A DNA stretch of 64,000 bases, taken from the NCBI RefSeq assembly GCF_014836945.1, contig NZ_JACSPX010000001.1:735717-799716 (forward strand), read 5' to 3'. Each line of letters starts with the position of its first letter. Position 1 is the stretch's first letter. This DNA is from Microbacterium commune. GTDB taxonomy: Bacteria > Actinomycetota > Actinomycetes > Actinomycetales > Microbacteriaceae. The position numbers and the translations under genes are program-made. Of the stretch, positions 1 to 9,196 are shown in pieces. Under the pieces are notes generated by a model. That model searched no databases. It was given only the letters and a program-made list of their open reading frames with translations, and was not told the origin of the DNA.

Positions 1-1
1 C

Positions 2-844
2 GTGCGCCGACTCGTCACACGCGCCGAAGCCGTACTCGACGCCGACCGGCTCGAAGCGCGAGAAGAAGAACGCCGAGCGCAGCGGTCGCTGAGCATGTTC
101 GAACGAGACGGCATGCTGCACCTGAACCTCATCACCCCCGTCGAAGAAGGCGCACCGATCAAAGCCGCGATCGACGGATACGTCACCGCGCAGTTCCAAG
201 CCCGCAAAGACACTGCGGGGGTCGTGGATGCCGATGGCGCGGATGCCGATCAGCGCACCGTCACCATGATGCGCGCCGACGCCCTCACCCTGTTCTGCGC
301 CCACACGCTCGACTGCGACAGCCGGATGCCCGTGAGCGGCGCCACCGTCATCGTCCGCATCAACGCCGCAGACCTGGAAGCCGGAACCGGCTACGGGACG
401 ATCGACGGCATCGACCAACCCCTCTCCGTCACCGCCATCCGCCGCATGGCCGCCGCAGGCGGTGTCATCCCCTGCGTGCTCGACAGCGCCGGGGAGATCC
501 TCGACTGGGGACGCGAGAAACGCCTGTTCACCCGACAACAGAAACTCGCCCTCGTCGACCGAGACGGTGGATGCGCGATGTGCGCACTCCCACCCCACAT
601 GACCGAAGCCCACCACATCAACTGGTGGAACCGAGACACCGGACCCACCGACCTCACCAACGGCATCCTGCTCTGCTCCACCTGTCACCACCGCATCCAC
701 GACAACGCATGGGACATCCGGATCGAGAACACCGAGGCACGCTCGGGCACCAGGGGACGAGTATGGTTCATCCCCCCACCCCACATCGACCCCACCCGAA
801 CACCCCGCCCCGGCGGCAGAGCCCGCTACGACATCGCCGCCTGA
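2..844 (+). CDS. DUF222/HNH endonuclease (13E12 family), 5'-partial
   Basis: This is the C-terminal part of a 13E12-type protein, a family of multicopy actinobacterial genes with a DUF222 region followed by an HNH nuclease domain. The HNH core is visible near the end: CAMC, then AHHINWW, then an Asn in DLTNGILLC, and finally CSTCHHRIH. These supply the zinc cysteines and the His-Asn-His catalytic set. The frame is already open at the window edge, so the true start lies outside; the first GTG at base 2 is probably internal. The protein converges with jetC (stop at 956), where a jetD gene would normally sit. Family members are often linked to mobile DNA, but their biological role is poorly defined. 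Nuclease fold is certain; function is inferred. Confidence 0.85.
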   Translation: MRRLVTRAEAVLDADRLEAREEERRAQRSLSMFERDGMLHLNLITPVEEGAPIKAAIDGYVTAQFQARKDTAGVVDADGADADQRTVTMMRADALTLFCAHTLDCDSRMPVSGATVIVRINAADLEAGTGYGTIDGIDQPLSVTAIRRMAAAGGVIPCVLDSAGEILDWGREKRLFTRQQKLALVDRDGGCAMCALPPHMTEAHHINWWNRDTGPTDLTNGILLCSTCHHRIHDNAWDIRIENTEARSGTRGRVWFIPPPHIDPTRTPRPGGRARYDIAA

Positions 845-852
845 CCCCGCCT

Positions 853-923
853 GTGAGACGGGCCAGCGTGCTGTCTCGACCCTGCCTGCCCCCGCACGTG
901 AGACGGACCAGCATGCTGTCTCG
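853..923. repeat. pair of 26-bp imperfect direct repeats, each able to form a hairpin
   Basis: Two copies (853-878 and 898-923) of a 26-base unit begin GTGAGACGG and end GCTGTCTCG, differ at about two positions and are spaced 45 bp apart. Each contains GAGA/TCTC and CAGC/GCTG complementary segments, so each can fold as a short bulged hairpin. They lie in the gap between two converging genes and may act as a weak bidirectional terminator. Confidence 0.6.
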
Positions 924-955
924 GCCCCGCAATCGCCGGCTCAGAAACCGCTCCC

Positions 956-3900
956 TCAGACCGCGACCTTCGGCTTCGCCCACGACCGACCGCGGGTGTC
1001 CTTGAGGATCGTGTACTCCACGTCGACGTGCGGCTCGATGGCGCTGTACTTGTCGTTCGGCGCTCCGATCACGAGCTGAAACCCCAGCCCCCGCCACGCG
1101 CCGATCGCACGCTTGGTGAAGTGCGCGTCGGCCTTGATCAGCGCCTCGTCCATGAACACCGGCGCGTAGCGCGGACGCGAAGCACCGGCATCCCCCAGCT
1201 GATACCGCAGAGCCGCCCCGACGATGAACGCGACCAGCTCCTGCGACTCCCCACCCGACTTCTCGCCGATGTGGTCGTACAGCGCCACGTGCTCGCCCGT
1301 CTCGGCGAGCACCCGCTCGGCCGACACCCGCACGTGGTTGCGCACGTCGATCAGCTCGGCGAAGTCGGGAGCGGTGCGGCGCATCCGCCCGATCAGCCGG
1401 CTCATCCGCTTGTACGCATGCTCGCGCTCGTCGTCGGTCGACGCTGCCTCGATCAGCCCGCGCACCTCGCGCAGGTCACGGCGGAAGCGCTTGCGCGCCT
1501 CGGACTGGTTCTCGCGCGGCGAGATCTGCAGCCGGTGCCTGTCGTCGTAGAACGGCAGATCGCGCATGATGCTGTTGATCGGCTCGATGCGCTCCCTGAT
1601 CTCGCGCACCGATCGGCTCAGCGTCGAATCGAGGCTGGTCAGGTCGTTGCCCGAGAGCCCGAGCAGACTGTCACGCCACTCGTTCTCGAGCTCGTGCAGG
1701 CCGTTCGTCCGCAGCGCGTCCAGGATGCCGAGGAACTCCGGCACCGAGGCATCCGGATCCGGCAGCAGATTGAGGTTCGGCCACCGCTCGAGGAACGACG
1801 ACATCAGCTGGTGCATCCGCTCGCGCTGCTCGTCGTGCGCTTCGACGGCGGCGCGGCGGTCGGATGCCAGGCGTGCCGCCGCCGACGTCAGAGCGAGGTC
1901 GAGCCGTGCGAGCCGATCGGTCGCCGACAGCCCCTCGCCGTCGTCGGACGCCGAGAGCATGAACCGCGCATCGAGGAACGCCGTGTGCGCATCGTCGAGG
2001 GTCGTCTCCGCCGCGTCGTCGACGACCCGCTGGCACTCGTCGACGTCGTCGGTCACCGCAGCCCAGCGCTCCTGGGCGTCGGCACGCTGGGCACCGAGCG
2101 CGCCGATCTCGTCGCGCAGCATGGCCGCGCGCACCTTGAGGCCCTCGGCCCGCTCACGCAGATCGGCGATCTCGGGATTCGCCGTCGTGACCTCCGCCTC
2201 GACGCCCTGCCAGCGCTCGACCTCCGCAGCCAGCGATGCGACGTCGATCTGCTCCCAGGTCAGGTCGTGGATCATCGCGAAGGCCGTCGAGCGCTGCTCG
2301 ATGGCATCCATCGCCGCCTCCGCGTCGGTCACCGCGGCGGTCGCGGCCGCAGCCTCCGCCTCGAGCGCCGCAGCCTGCTCGTCGAGCGCACGCAGGCGCC
2401 GCTCGTTCGAGAAGCCGAGCACGTTCTCGCGTCCGTGCCCGCCGTGGGCGCCGCGGCTGCCCTGCGACATCTGCCCGGCGATCGTGAGCGCCATCGAGTG
2501 CGCCCCCAGCTGCGCCGACGAGTCGACGCACACGAACCCGAAGCGCTCGTCGAGGCGCTGCTGCAACCAGCCCGTGAACGGCGTCGGACGGTGGTCGAGG
2601 CGCCCGGGCAGGGTCCGCGCGTCGGCGTTCGGCGACTCGGCCAGCCCGATCTGCACGCCCTCGTAGCGCAGCCGGATCGGCAGACGCACCTCGTCGATCG
2701 CCGCCCGGAACCGGTCGAGGTGCGCATCGTCGAGCAGCAGCGTCGTGGCGAACCCGCCCAGGGCGAGGTTGAACGCCTCACGCCACGGCTCGAACTCCGT
2801 GCGCACCTCGATCAGCTCGCCGACGAACGGCAGGTCGCCGACGTCGAGACCCGCGGCCTCGGCCAGCAGCATGCGCGCCCGGTCGAGAGCGGGAGGGATG
2901 CTGCCGCGCAGCCGATCCGCCTCAGCGCGCTCTTCGGCGAGCGCGCGGCGGCGCTTCGCGAGCGCCTGCCTGGCGGACTCGGCCTCGGCGAACGTCGCCC
3001 TGGCCTGGCGGCGGGTGGATGCCTCCGACTGCGCGGCGCGGGCGGTCGCCTGCACCTCGGCGAACTCCTCGGCCGTGGCCGCGGACAGTCCCAGCTCGGC
3101 AAGCACGGTGTCGAAGCGGTCGCGCTCACGCTGCACCTCGGTGAGGCGCCGCTCGACCGCCCGCAGCTCACGCTGCGCCGTCTCGAGCCGGTCGCCGCCC
3201 GACTGGCGCAGCAGGTCGAGCAGGCCGTCGCGCTCGGCTTCGGCGGCGTCGACGAGCGCCTTCTTCTCACGCAGGGTCAGATCGAGCGCGTGGGTGCGCT
3301 CGCGCAGCTCGTCCTCGACCTCGCGCAGCAGATCGAGACGGCGCTCGGCCCGCCACAGCGTCGCACGCGAGTCGGGCGAGGCGAAGTCACCCACCTCGTC
3401 GATCAGCCGCACCTGCTCAGCGGCTGCCGTGATCCTCTCCCGGATGCCCGGGATCGGCTCCAGCGCGTTCACCTGCTGGCGCGCGGTGATCATGCTCGCC
3501 CGAGTGCTCTCGAGCTCGTCGAAGTGCGCGACCACGGCATCCGCCGTCGCCATCGTCTCGGGCTCTTCGAGCACCAGCCGCTTGTACAGGTCGTCGACCG
3601 TCGTGATCTGCTGCCCGGCCTGGATGCGCGCGAGCAGGCTCATCGCCTTCGCCCCGGAGCCGGCCGCACCGATACCCAGCACGGCATGCAGGCGGGCGGA
3701 GAACTCGCGGTCGGTGGCCAGCGTATCGAGGCCGAGTGCCCGCAGCGCCGAGTCTCCGAGCCGCTGCGACGCCGCCTCTTCGAGGCGCGCGAGGTCGAAG
3801 AATGCGTCGGTCGTCGCGCGCACCCGCACGGTGTCTTCCAGGATGCGGGCGCCGGCAGGGATGTACCAGGCACGCAGCGCGGTGAACCGCGAGCCGTCGT

Positions 3901-4303
3901 GGTCGAGCCACGTCATCGCGATGGCTGTCCAGGTGTCTTCGCCGTCGCCGCGCAGCACACGCAGCCTGGTGCCCTCGTCGGTGCGCGACTCGTCGATCTT
4001 GCCGCGGCCGTACGACAGGATGTTGCGCTGCTCGTCGCCTCGAGGGCGCCCGGTGATCCCGCCGTTGGAGGCGCCGTTGAACGGGGTCGTGTGCGGCATC
4101 ATCAGCGCGATGTACGCGTCCATCAGGGTCGACTTGCCCGATCCCGACCCGCCACACAGCATCGTCGCATTCGGCGAGAAGCGCACCCGGTGCGGGCCGC
4201 CGTCGTAGCCGCCCCAGTTGATCAGCTGCAGATCCTCGGCGACCCACTGCTGACCCCGGGAGTCTGCGGGGATCAGCCCGAAGAGCGTGTCGAGCATCGT
4301 CAC
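956..4303 (-). CDS. jetC: JetC-like SMC/MukB-type ATPase of a Wadjet system
   Basis: This is a large SbcC/MukB-like ATP-binding protein of about 1115 residues. In Wadjet it is the SMC-like motor that extrudes loops on circular plasmid DNA. Walker [10 protein letters not shown] sits at about residues 51-59. A long Arg/Glu/Ala-rich coiled-coil body follows, then the ABC signature [11 protein letters not shown] and Walker B VFMDEAL near the C terminus. The chosen GTG start at 4303 has an AAGGAGG ribosome site 7 nt upstream and overlaps the jetB stop as GTGA; an ATG two codons later (4297) is the alternative. It follows jetA and jetB in one translationally coupled operon. The usual fourth gene, jetD (the Toprim-like nuclease subunit), is not downstream. 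Confidence 0.9.
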   Translation of the reverse strand: MTMLDTLFGLIPADSRGQQWVAEDLQLINWGGYDGGPHRVRFSPNATMLCGGSGSGKSTLMDAYIALMMPHTTPFNGASNGGITGRPRGDEQRNILSYGRGKIDESRTDEGTRLRVLRGDGEDTWTAIAMTWLDHDGSRFTALRAWYIPAGARILEDTVRVRATTDAFFDLARLEEAASQRLGDSALRALGLDTLATDREFSARLHAVLGIGAAGSGAKAMSLLARIQAGQQITTVDDLYKRLVLEEPETMATADAVVAHFDELESTRASMITARQQVNALEPIPGIRERITAAAEQVRLIDEVGDFASPDSRATLWRAERRLDLLREVEDELRERTHALDLTLREKKALVDAAEAERDGLLDLLRQSGGDRLETAQRELRAVERRLTEVQRERDRFDTVLAELGLSAATAEEFAEVQATARAAQSEASTRRQARATFAEAESARQALAKRRRALAEERAEADRLRGSIPPALDRARMLLAEAAGLDVGDLPFVGELIEVRTEFEPWREAFNLALGGFATTLLLDDAHLDRFRAAIDEVRLPIRLRYEGVQIGLAESPNADARTLPGRLDHRPTPFTGWLQQRLDERFGFVCVDSSAQLGAHSMALTIAGQMSQGSRGAHGGHGRENVLGFSNERRLRALDEQAAALEAEAAAATAAVTDAEAAMDAIEQRSTAFAMIHDLTWEQIDVASLAAEVERWQGVEAEVTTANPEIADLRERAEGLKVRAAMLRDEIGALGAQRADAQERWAAVTDDVDECQRVVDDAAETTLDDAHTAFLDARFMLSASDDGEGLSATDRLARLDLALTSAAARLASDRRAAVEAHDEQRERMHQLMSSFLERWPNLNLLPDPDASVPEFLGILDALRTNGLHELENEWRDSLLGLSGNDLTSLDSTLSRSVREIRERIEPINSIMRDLPFYDDRHRLQISPRENQSEARKRFRRDLREVRGLIEAASTDDEREHAYKRMSRLIGRMRRTAPDFAELIDVRNHVRVSAERVLAETGEHVALYDHIGEKSGGESQELVAFIVGAALRYQLGDAGASRPRYAPVFMDEALIKADAHFTKRAIGAWRGLGFQLVIGAPNDKYSAIEPHVDVEYTILKDTRGRSWAKPKVAV

Positions 4304-5157
4304 AGCGCTGCCTCCTTCTGGGCGGTGGGCGTCTGGTCGGCCTGGTCGGGGGCGGTCTGGTCGGGGGCGGTCTGCCTCTCGGCGGTTGCGGCTCGGGATG
4401 CCTGCTGCGCCGCCTGCTCGCGTAGCCACGCGCGCAGCTCGGCGAGCTTCTCGGCGCTCAGCACGACCTCGACGAGGGAGCTGATCCGGTAGCGACCGAG
4501 GGTCTCCTCGTCGATGACGCCCTCGCGGTCGAGCCGGTCGAGCGCGGCGCGGATCGCCTTCTGCTGACGGGCGGTGCTGCCGTCGGCATCCGTCAGATAG
4601 CTGAGCACGGTCTGCTCGATGTCTTCGATGTCGATGCGCGGCGCCGGCTCCCCCGCCGCCGACTCGCGCTGGAAGACCGTGCGCAGGTGCACGAGCACGA
4701 GCGTCTCGGTGCGGTTGTACGGGGCGTCCTTGAGCAGGATCGGCACCTCGAACTCGTCCGAGCGCACCTGCTGCTTGTACGCCAGGCCACGGCCCAGATC
4801 GACGACGAGGCGCAGGTACATGTCGTGCATCCGCGACTCGATGAGCTGCTGATGCTCGAGCAGCAGAGCCCACTCGGCGCGGTTGTCGGCGCTGAGGAAC
4901 CGCCGCTGCAGCACGTGCACGAGCACGCGCCGCACCTCCGGCTCGAGGGTGCCGCGGTCACCGGGGAACAGCTCGTCGGGGTCGTCCTCCATCGCGACCG
5001 GGACGATAAAGGGCGCCTCGGTCTGGTCGCCCGCGCGGTCGTCGGCCTGTTCCGGGATTCCGAACGCCGGTTCCGTGGCATCCGCACCGGCGTTTCCCCT
5101 CTCTGAACCGGATGCCGGGCCCGCGGCCGAGCCCGAAGCAGCAATCTCGTCAGTCAT
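4300..5157 (-). CDS. jetB: JetB-like DUF4194 protein of a Wadjet system
   Basis: This is a DUF4194 family protein of 285 residues, the MukE/MksE-like kite subunit that bridges the kleisin JetA and the SMC-like JetC. The N-terminal 70 residues are acidic and low-complexity. The winged-helix core runs from about residue 85 to 240 ([21 protein letters not shown] through [18 protein letters not shown]). The C terminus is a Gln/Ala/Pro tail with a repeated TAPDQ motif. The ATG at 5157 lies inside the end of jetA (8-bp overlap) and the stop overlaps the jetC start. Assignment rests on gene order plus the family look of the protein. Confidence 0.85.
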   Translation of the reverse strand: MTDEIAASGSAAGPASGSERGNAGADATEPAFGIPEQADDRAGDQTEAPFIVPVAMEDDPDELFPGDRGTLEPEVRRVLVHVLQRRFLSADNRAEWALLLEHQQLIESRMHDMYLRLVVDLGRGLAYKQQVRSDEFEVPILLKDAPYNRTETLVLVHLRTVFQRESAAGEPAPRIDIEDIEQTVLSYLTDADGSTARQQKAIRAALDRLDREGVIDEETLGRYRISSLVEVVLSAEKLAELRAWLREQAAQQASRAATAERQTAPDQTAPDQADQTPTAQKEAAL

Positions 5158-6619
5158 CGTCGTCCTCCTCGGCGGCGCGAGCGGTCACCGAGACGAACGC
5201 GAAGCGTCTCGTGGTGCCGTCGGGGCGCAGCGTCTCGACGGTCGACAGACCGTCGGTCTCGTTCATGCCGTTGCGGTGCGCGATCTCGAGCAGACCGACC
5301 AGGTCCACCGGACGGCGCGTGTCATCGGGGGCGTGGGCGAAGGCATCCGCCAGATCGAACTCGTCGCCGAGACCCGCCACGTACGTCTCGAGCTCGGCGT
5401 ACCGCGGCCCGCCCCACGAGCGCGAGTCGGCTTCGAGGTACTCGACGTCGTCGGCATCCGTCAGCGGGGCAGGAGCCCCCGGCGGGCGCACGTCGCCGAC
5501 AGTCTGGCGGAGGCGACCGAGGTCGATGAGAGGCAGGCTGCGCACCGGATCGACGGTCGCGTTCGACGGTGCCGCCTGCGCCCAGTGATGCAGGCCCGAG
5601 ATGACGTCGCGCAGCAGGTCGTCGATCTGCCTGTCGCGCAGCGGGTCGTGGGTCTTCACCTGGCCGGTGATCACGTGCGAGGCGCGACGCTGCGCGGCGA
5701 GCACCTCTTCGACGCCCAGCTCGACGCGTCGGCCGATCGCGTCGAACTCCGCACGCTGGGTCGGGTCAAGGTGACGCGCGAACGGGTGCGCGAGCAGGTC
5801 GTGCAGCTGCTCGGCGAGTGCGTCGATGCGCTCCGGGTCGCCGATCAGCCGCAGCGCACCGGCGAAGGCGCGCCCTTCGGGGGTCGACTGCATGACGTCC
5901 TTCGCGCGCTGCAGGTACTCGCGCAGCACCTCGCCGGTCGGGCGCTCGTCGCGACGCAGGTGGGCGACGACATCGCGCTGCATCGCCTTGAGCGACTCGG
6001 CGACGCGGGTGAAGTCGGCGGGCAGCTCGCGCGCCAGATGCAGGATGTTCTCGGCCTCTTCGTACAGCTCTTCGTCGTCGACGGTGACCGTGCCGCCGGC
6101 CTGCACCCGCAGGATCTCGGCGTCGATGGCGTCGCGCTCGGCGGTCAGCCTGGCGATGCGCTTGACGGGGTCGGCCTCGGCCTCGTCCGCTAGCCGTTCG
6201 ACCGCGTCGAGCAGGGTGCGCACCCGCGAATTCGACACGCGGGTGCGGCCGCCTCCGGTGCGGCCGGTGATCTCGAGCGCCTCGACCGCGTGCGCCGAGA
6301 GCCGGTACACCTCGACATCGTCGTCGATCTGCTGCACGAGCCAGCCCTGCTTCGCCCACGTGCGGCACACCTCCCGCCCGCTGCCGGAGGGGATGCGACG
6401 GTCGTCGTCGTCGTGGCCCGCCGAGCGCAGTTCGTCGAGCGCCTCGGCGACCTCGGCGTGCGCATCGGCGACGGGCACGGAGGGCCGCTCTGCGGTGAAC
6501 AGCATCGAAAGCGCCGCGATGACGAAGGGCGCCTGGCGACCGTGAAGCAGCCCCAGCGTCGGCGTTCGGAACGCCGCGAGGGAGCGAGAATATGCCGCCT
6601 CGGCACGCGCGCCAGTCAC
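5150..6619 (-). CDS. jetA: JetA-like DUF3375 protein of a Wadjet system
   Basis: This is a DUF3375 protein of 489 residues, the MukF/MksF-like kleisin of Wadjet complexes. The family-typical N terminus is present ([20 protein letters not shown], then [15 protein letters not shown]). Helical, charged segments with coiled-coil character follow around [20 protein letters not shown]. The open frame extends to 6709, but that part runs through a terminator hairpin next to tRNA-Met. The GTG at 6619 is chosen because a TAAACT -10 box ends 7 nt before it, indicating a leaderless transcript. It is the first gene of jetA-jetB-jetC. Confidence 0.85.
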   Translation of the reverse strand: MTGARAEAAYSRSLAAFRTPTLGLLHGRQAPFVIAALSMLFTAERPSVPVADAHAEVAEALDELRSAGHDDDDRRIPSGSGREVCRTWAKQGWLVQQIDDDVEVYRLSAHAVEALEITGRTGGGRTRVSNSRVRTLLDAVERLADEAEADPVKRIARLTAERDAIDAEILRVQAGGTVTVDDEELYEEAENILHLARELPADFTRVAESLKAMQRDVVAHLRRDERPTGEVLREYLQRAKDVMQSTPEGRAFAGALRLIGDPERIDALAEQLHDLLAHPFARHLDPTQRAEFDAIGRRVELGVEEVLAAQRRASHVITGQVKTHDPLRDRQIDDLLRDVISGLHHWAQAAPSNATVDPVRSLPLIDLGRLRQTVGDVRPPGAPAPLTDADDVEYLEADSRSWGGPRYAELETYVAGLGDEFDLADAFAHAPDDTRRPVDLVGLLEIAHRNGMNETDGLSTVETLRPDGTTRRFAFVSVTARAAEEDDDD

Positions 6620-6626
6620 ACGCTCC

Positions 6627-6632
6627 AGTTTA
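6627..6632 (-). promoter_or_regulatory. -10 box for leaderless jetA transcript
   Basis: TAAACT on the minus strand ends 7 nt before the jetA GTG. The spacing matches the leaderless genes elsewhere in the window and helps fix the start. No convincing -35 box was seen. Confidence 0.5.
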
Positions 6633-6681
6633 TCGGGCGGGCCCGGTGCTCCCGTCCCGACCGTCCCGCGGCCAAACGACA

Positions 6682-6706
6682 AAACCCCCGGCTTCACCGG
6701 GGGTTT
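6682..6706 (-). terminator. intrinsic terminator of the tRNA-Thr/tRNA-Met transcript
   Basis: This is a perfect hairpin with 10-bp arms (AAACCCCCGG / CCGGGGGTTT) and a 5-nt loop. On the minus strand it is followed by a short T run. It lies 7 nt past the tRNA-Met 3' end and separates the tRNAs from jetA. Confidence 0.85.
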
Positions 6707-6713
6707 CAATCTG

Positions 6714-6787
6714 TAGCAGGAGCGGGGCTTGAACCCGCGACCTCACGATTATGAGTCGTGCGCTCTCACCAACTGAGCTACCCTGCC
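6714..6787 (-). tRNA. tRNA-Met (CAT), elongator type
   Basis: A 74-nt cloverleaf is visible: acceptor GGCAGGG paired with TCCTGCT through two G-U pairs, D-arm TAGCTCAGTTGG, anticodon loop CTCATAA (CAT), and T-loop TTCAAGC inside a GCGGG/CCCGC stem. No CCA is encoded. tRNA-Ile2 (modified CAT) cannot be excluded from sequence alone, but the anticodon arm is typical of elongator Met. Transcription runs from tRNA-Thr towards jetA. Confidence 0.93.
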
Positions 6788-6819
6788 GCAGGGCATCCGA
6801 TCGAAATGCGAATGCTGCG

Positions 6820-6891
6820 AGCCCCGAGTCAGGATTGAACTGACGACCCCTTCCTTACCATGGAAGTGCTCTGCCACTGAGCTATCGGGGC
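6820..6891 (-). tRNA. tRNA-Thr (GGT)
   Basis: A 72-nt cloverleaf: acceptor GCCCCGA pairs with TCGGGGC, the anticodon stem is CTTCC/GGAAG around the loop ATGGTAA (anticodon GGT), and the T-loop is TTCAATC. It lies 32 bp upstream of tRNA-Met on the same strand and is probably co-transcribed with it. Confidence 0.93.
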
Positions 6892-6957
6892 GTGCCACCC
6901 GTTTCCGGGCAACCAGATGAGATTATCACCTCACGGTGTCTCGTGCGAAATCGAGGC

Positions 6958-8271
6958 CTAGTAGTCGTAACGCCCGGCGTTTCGCTGCATCCACGGCAGC
7001 GGATCGACCGTCGAGCCGTTGATGATGATCTCGAAATGCAGGTGCGCGCCGTACGACCGGCCGGTGTTTCCGACGTGCCCGATGACCTGGCCCACGGTGA
7101 CCTTGTCGCCGGCCTTGACCTGCATCGAGCCGTGCTGCATGTGCGCATAGTGGCTCGTCACCACCTGACCGTCGATGACGTGGTCGATGTAGATCGTCAC
7201 GCCGTACGCGCCGCCCGACTCGGTGGCGATGCGCACCGTGCCGTCGGCGATGGCCTGGATCGGCGCACCCTCTCCCGGCACGAGGTCGATGCCGGCGTGC
7301 AGTCGGCCCCAGCGCTGGCCGTAGGGCGAGCTCATGGCCACGCCGACCTTGAACGGCCACTGGATCGCGGCCTCGGGGTCGTTCGTGTACAGGCTCTCCG
7401 AGAACTTGATGCCCTCTTCGGCAGCCACCTGTGCCAGCGAGACCGACGAGTACGAGTCGGACCGGGCGAGTGACTCGTCCTGCACATCGGCGGGTGCGAC
7501 GAACGCCTGGATCTCTCCCTCGCCGACCTTCGTCGAGGAGGCCGCGGTCGCACCGGCGACGAGCGACGCCGACGCGCCGCCCTGCGTGGCGGCGACGGCC
7601 GAGACGGGCAGCGTCATCGACACGGCGATGAGGCCGGCGACGCCCATGACGCCGAGGCTCGCACCGGCGGCGACGAATCGTGAGACCCGCGCACGTCGAG
7701 GTGCGACGTGCGGGACGACGACACCCGCAGAAACGGGCTTGTCGGCCACGGGCACCTCATCGACAGACTGGTCGTCGGCGGGGACGTCATCCACCGGAGC
7801 GTCATCCACGGGCCGGAAGCCGAAGGCCGCCGATGCCGCGGTGAACGCGTCCTTATCGCTCCCGGTCGCCTCGGTGAGTGCGTCCTTATCGCTCTCGGAT
7901 GCGGCCGGATCGACGATCTCGGCCGGCTCCTCGCGCACGGCGGGCGCCGGCGCGGTCGAGGCAGCGGATGCCACGGACGCGACGATCTCGGCGATGACTG
8001 CCGCGGGTGCGGCGATGACGGACTCAGGCTCGGTGACGCTCTGACCCTCGGCGCTTCCGCTCGCGGCCATCCGCCGCGCGCGACGGCTGCTCGCGGCGGC
8101 CGAGACAGCGGCGGCGGTCACGGCTGCAGCGGCGGCGACAGCGGATGCCGAAGAGGGGACGACCTGGTCTGCGTTCGGAGTCGTCGAGTTCGCGGAGACC
8201 TCGGTCGCGGTGCGAAGTCGATTCGAACGACGCGTCGGGGCAGCGGCGTTCTCGGTGTGCTCAGGGGGCAA
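6958..8271 (-). CDS. M23-family peptidoglycan peptidase with N-terminal membrane anchor
   Basis: The last 130 residues form a LytM/M23 domain with the zinc ligands HAGIDL and HLHFE and the surrounding family motifs (SSPYGQRWGRLHAG, GHVGNTGRSYGAH). The N-terminal half is Ala/Asp/Val-rich and disordered-looking. It is followed by one hydrophobic segment (about residues 203-225), so the enzyme is probably held at the outer membrane face and cuts peptidoglycan cross-links or stems. The only plausible start in frame is a TTG at 8271 with a GAGAG sequence about 8 nt upstream; the start is therefore less certain than the domain. Confidence 0.85.
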   Translation of the reverse strand: MPPEHTENAAAPTRRSNRLRTATEVSANSTTPNADQVVPSSASAVAAAAAVTAAAVSAAASSRRARRMAASGSAEGQSVTEPESVIAAPAAVIAEIVASVASAASTAPAPAVREEPAEIVDPAASESDKDALTEATGSDKDAFTAASAAFGFRPVDDAPVDDVPADDQSVDEVPVADKPVSAGVVVPHVAPRRARVSRFVAAGASLGVMGVAGLIAVSMTLPVSAVAATQGGASASLVAGATAASSTKVGEGEIQAFVAPADVQDESLARSDSYSSVSLAQVAAEEGIKFSESLYTNDPEAAIQWPFKVGVAMSSPYGQRWGRLHAGIDLVPGEGAPIQAIADGTVRIATESGGAYGVTIYIDHVIDGQVVTSHYAHMQHGSMQVKAGDKVTVGQVIGHVGNTGRSYGAHLHFEIIINGSTVDPLPWMQRNAGRYDY

Positions 8272-8340
8272 AGCGGATCTCTCGTGTTTCGGGTCAAGCA
8301 GATGAGGGCTTGATCACTCTCGTCGTTCGGGCAACGAAAG

Positions 8341-8365
8341 TAACGATCAGATAAACGATAACGTG
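8341..8365 (-). promoter_or_regulatory. A/T-rich repeat region upstream of the M23 peptidase
   Basis: The otherwise G+C-rich leader holds a two-fold ATCGTT repeat (GTTATCGTTTATC...ATCGTTAC on the minus strand). It may be a promoter or the binding site of a cell-wall regulator such as MtrA. I compared it with the c-di-AMP (ydaO) riboswitch that often precedes such genes and did not find its conserved elements. Confidence 0.25.
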
Positions 8366-8401
8366 CTCAGACTGAAAAAGCCATGAGACCGAACATATCG
8401 C

Positions 8402-9196
8402 TCAGCCGCGCGGTTCGGTGATCAGCTCGCACAGCCGACGGTGGACGTCGGGGCCGCCGGCGACCAGCATGGGCCGGTCGACGCCGGGATCGAGACGGGT
8501 CACCACTCCCCCGGCCTCCTCGACCAGGAGGGCTCCGGCGGCGAAGTCCCACGGCTTCAGTCCGCGCTCGAAGAACCCGTCGAGGCGTCCCGCCGCGAGG
8601 TAGGCGAGGTCGATCGCCGCTGACCCCATCCGGCGCACGTCGCGGGCCATGGCCATCACGCGCCGGACGGTGGCCAGGTCACCGTCGTGGGTCGACGGGT
8701 CGTACCCGAACCCGGTGCCGAGCAGTGCTCCGGCCGGGGTCTCGGTGTTCACCGCCAGGCGCGTGCCGTCGAGCCAGGCGCCCTCGTCGCGAACGGCGGT
8801 GAACAGCTCTCCCAGCGCGGGGGCGTACACCGCTGCGGCGAGGTTCTGCCAGCGCTCGGGGTCGGGCTCGCCCTCGACGACGGCGATGCTGATCGAGTAC
8901 CCGGGGATGCCGTACGCGTAGTTCACGGTGCCGTCGATCGGGTCGACGACCCAGGTGCGTCCACTGGAACCGCGCTCGGCTCCGGTCTCCTCGCCGAGGA
9001 ATCCGTCATCGGGCAGCTCGACCTGCAGTCGCTCGCGGATCAGCTGCTCGACCTCGCGGTCGGCCTCGGTCACGATGTCGGCGAGCGTGGACTTGGTCGC
9101 GGCGAGCGCGACACCCTCGGAGCGTCGCCGTCTCGCCAGGTCGCCGGCTTCGCGCGCGATCTCCGCGGCGAGGGCTCCGAGTTCGACGGCGGTCAT
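8402..9196 (-). CDS. inositol monophosphatase family phosphatase
   Basis: A 264-residue protein of the FIG/IMPase superfamily, which removes phosphate from inositol phosphate, histidinol phosphate or similar using two or three Mg ions. Metal-binding motifs are intact: GEE in LGEETG (about residue 72), VDPIDGTVNY (about 87-97), and the C-terminal WDFAAGALLVEEAGG. The ATG at 9196 overlaps the stop of the upstream membrane protein gene as ATGA, so the two are coupled. Substrate cannot be set from sequence; SuhB-like inositol phosphatase and HisN-like histidinol phosphatase are both possible. Confidence 0.85.
   Translation of the reverse strand: MTAVELGALAAEIAREAGDLARRRRSEGVALAATKSTLADIVTEADREVEQLIRERLQVELPDDGFLGEETGAERGSSGRTWVVDPIDGTVNYAYGIPGYSISIAVVEGEPDPERWQNLAAAVYAPALGELFTAVRDEGAWLDGTRLAVNTETPAGALLGTGFGYDPSTHDGDLATVRRVMAMARDVRRMGSAAIDLAYLAAGRLDGFFERGLKPWDFAAGALLVEEAGGVVTRLDPGVDRPMLVAGGPDVHRRLCELITEPRG

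Noticed and set aside
1..6619. Attachment-site duplication of the tRNA-Met 3' end marking an island border
   Set aside because: No second copy of the tRNA 3' segment was seen in this part of the window; the other border may lie outside.
6620..6709. Extended jetA start at 6709
   Set aside because: It would place the start inside the tRNA terminator hairpin; homologues begin near the GTG at 6619.
8272..8401. A ydaO/yuaA (c-di-AMP) riboswitch before the M23 peptidase
   Set aside because: The gene context fits, but the conserved riboswitch elements could not be found in the leader.
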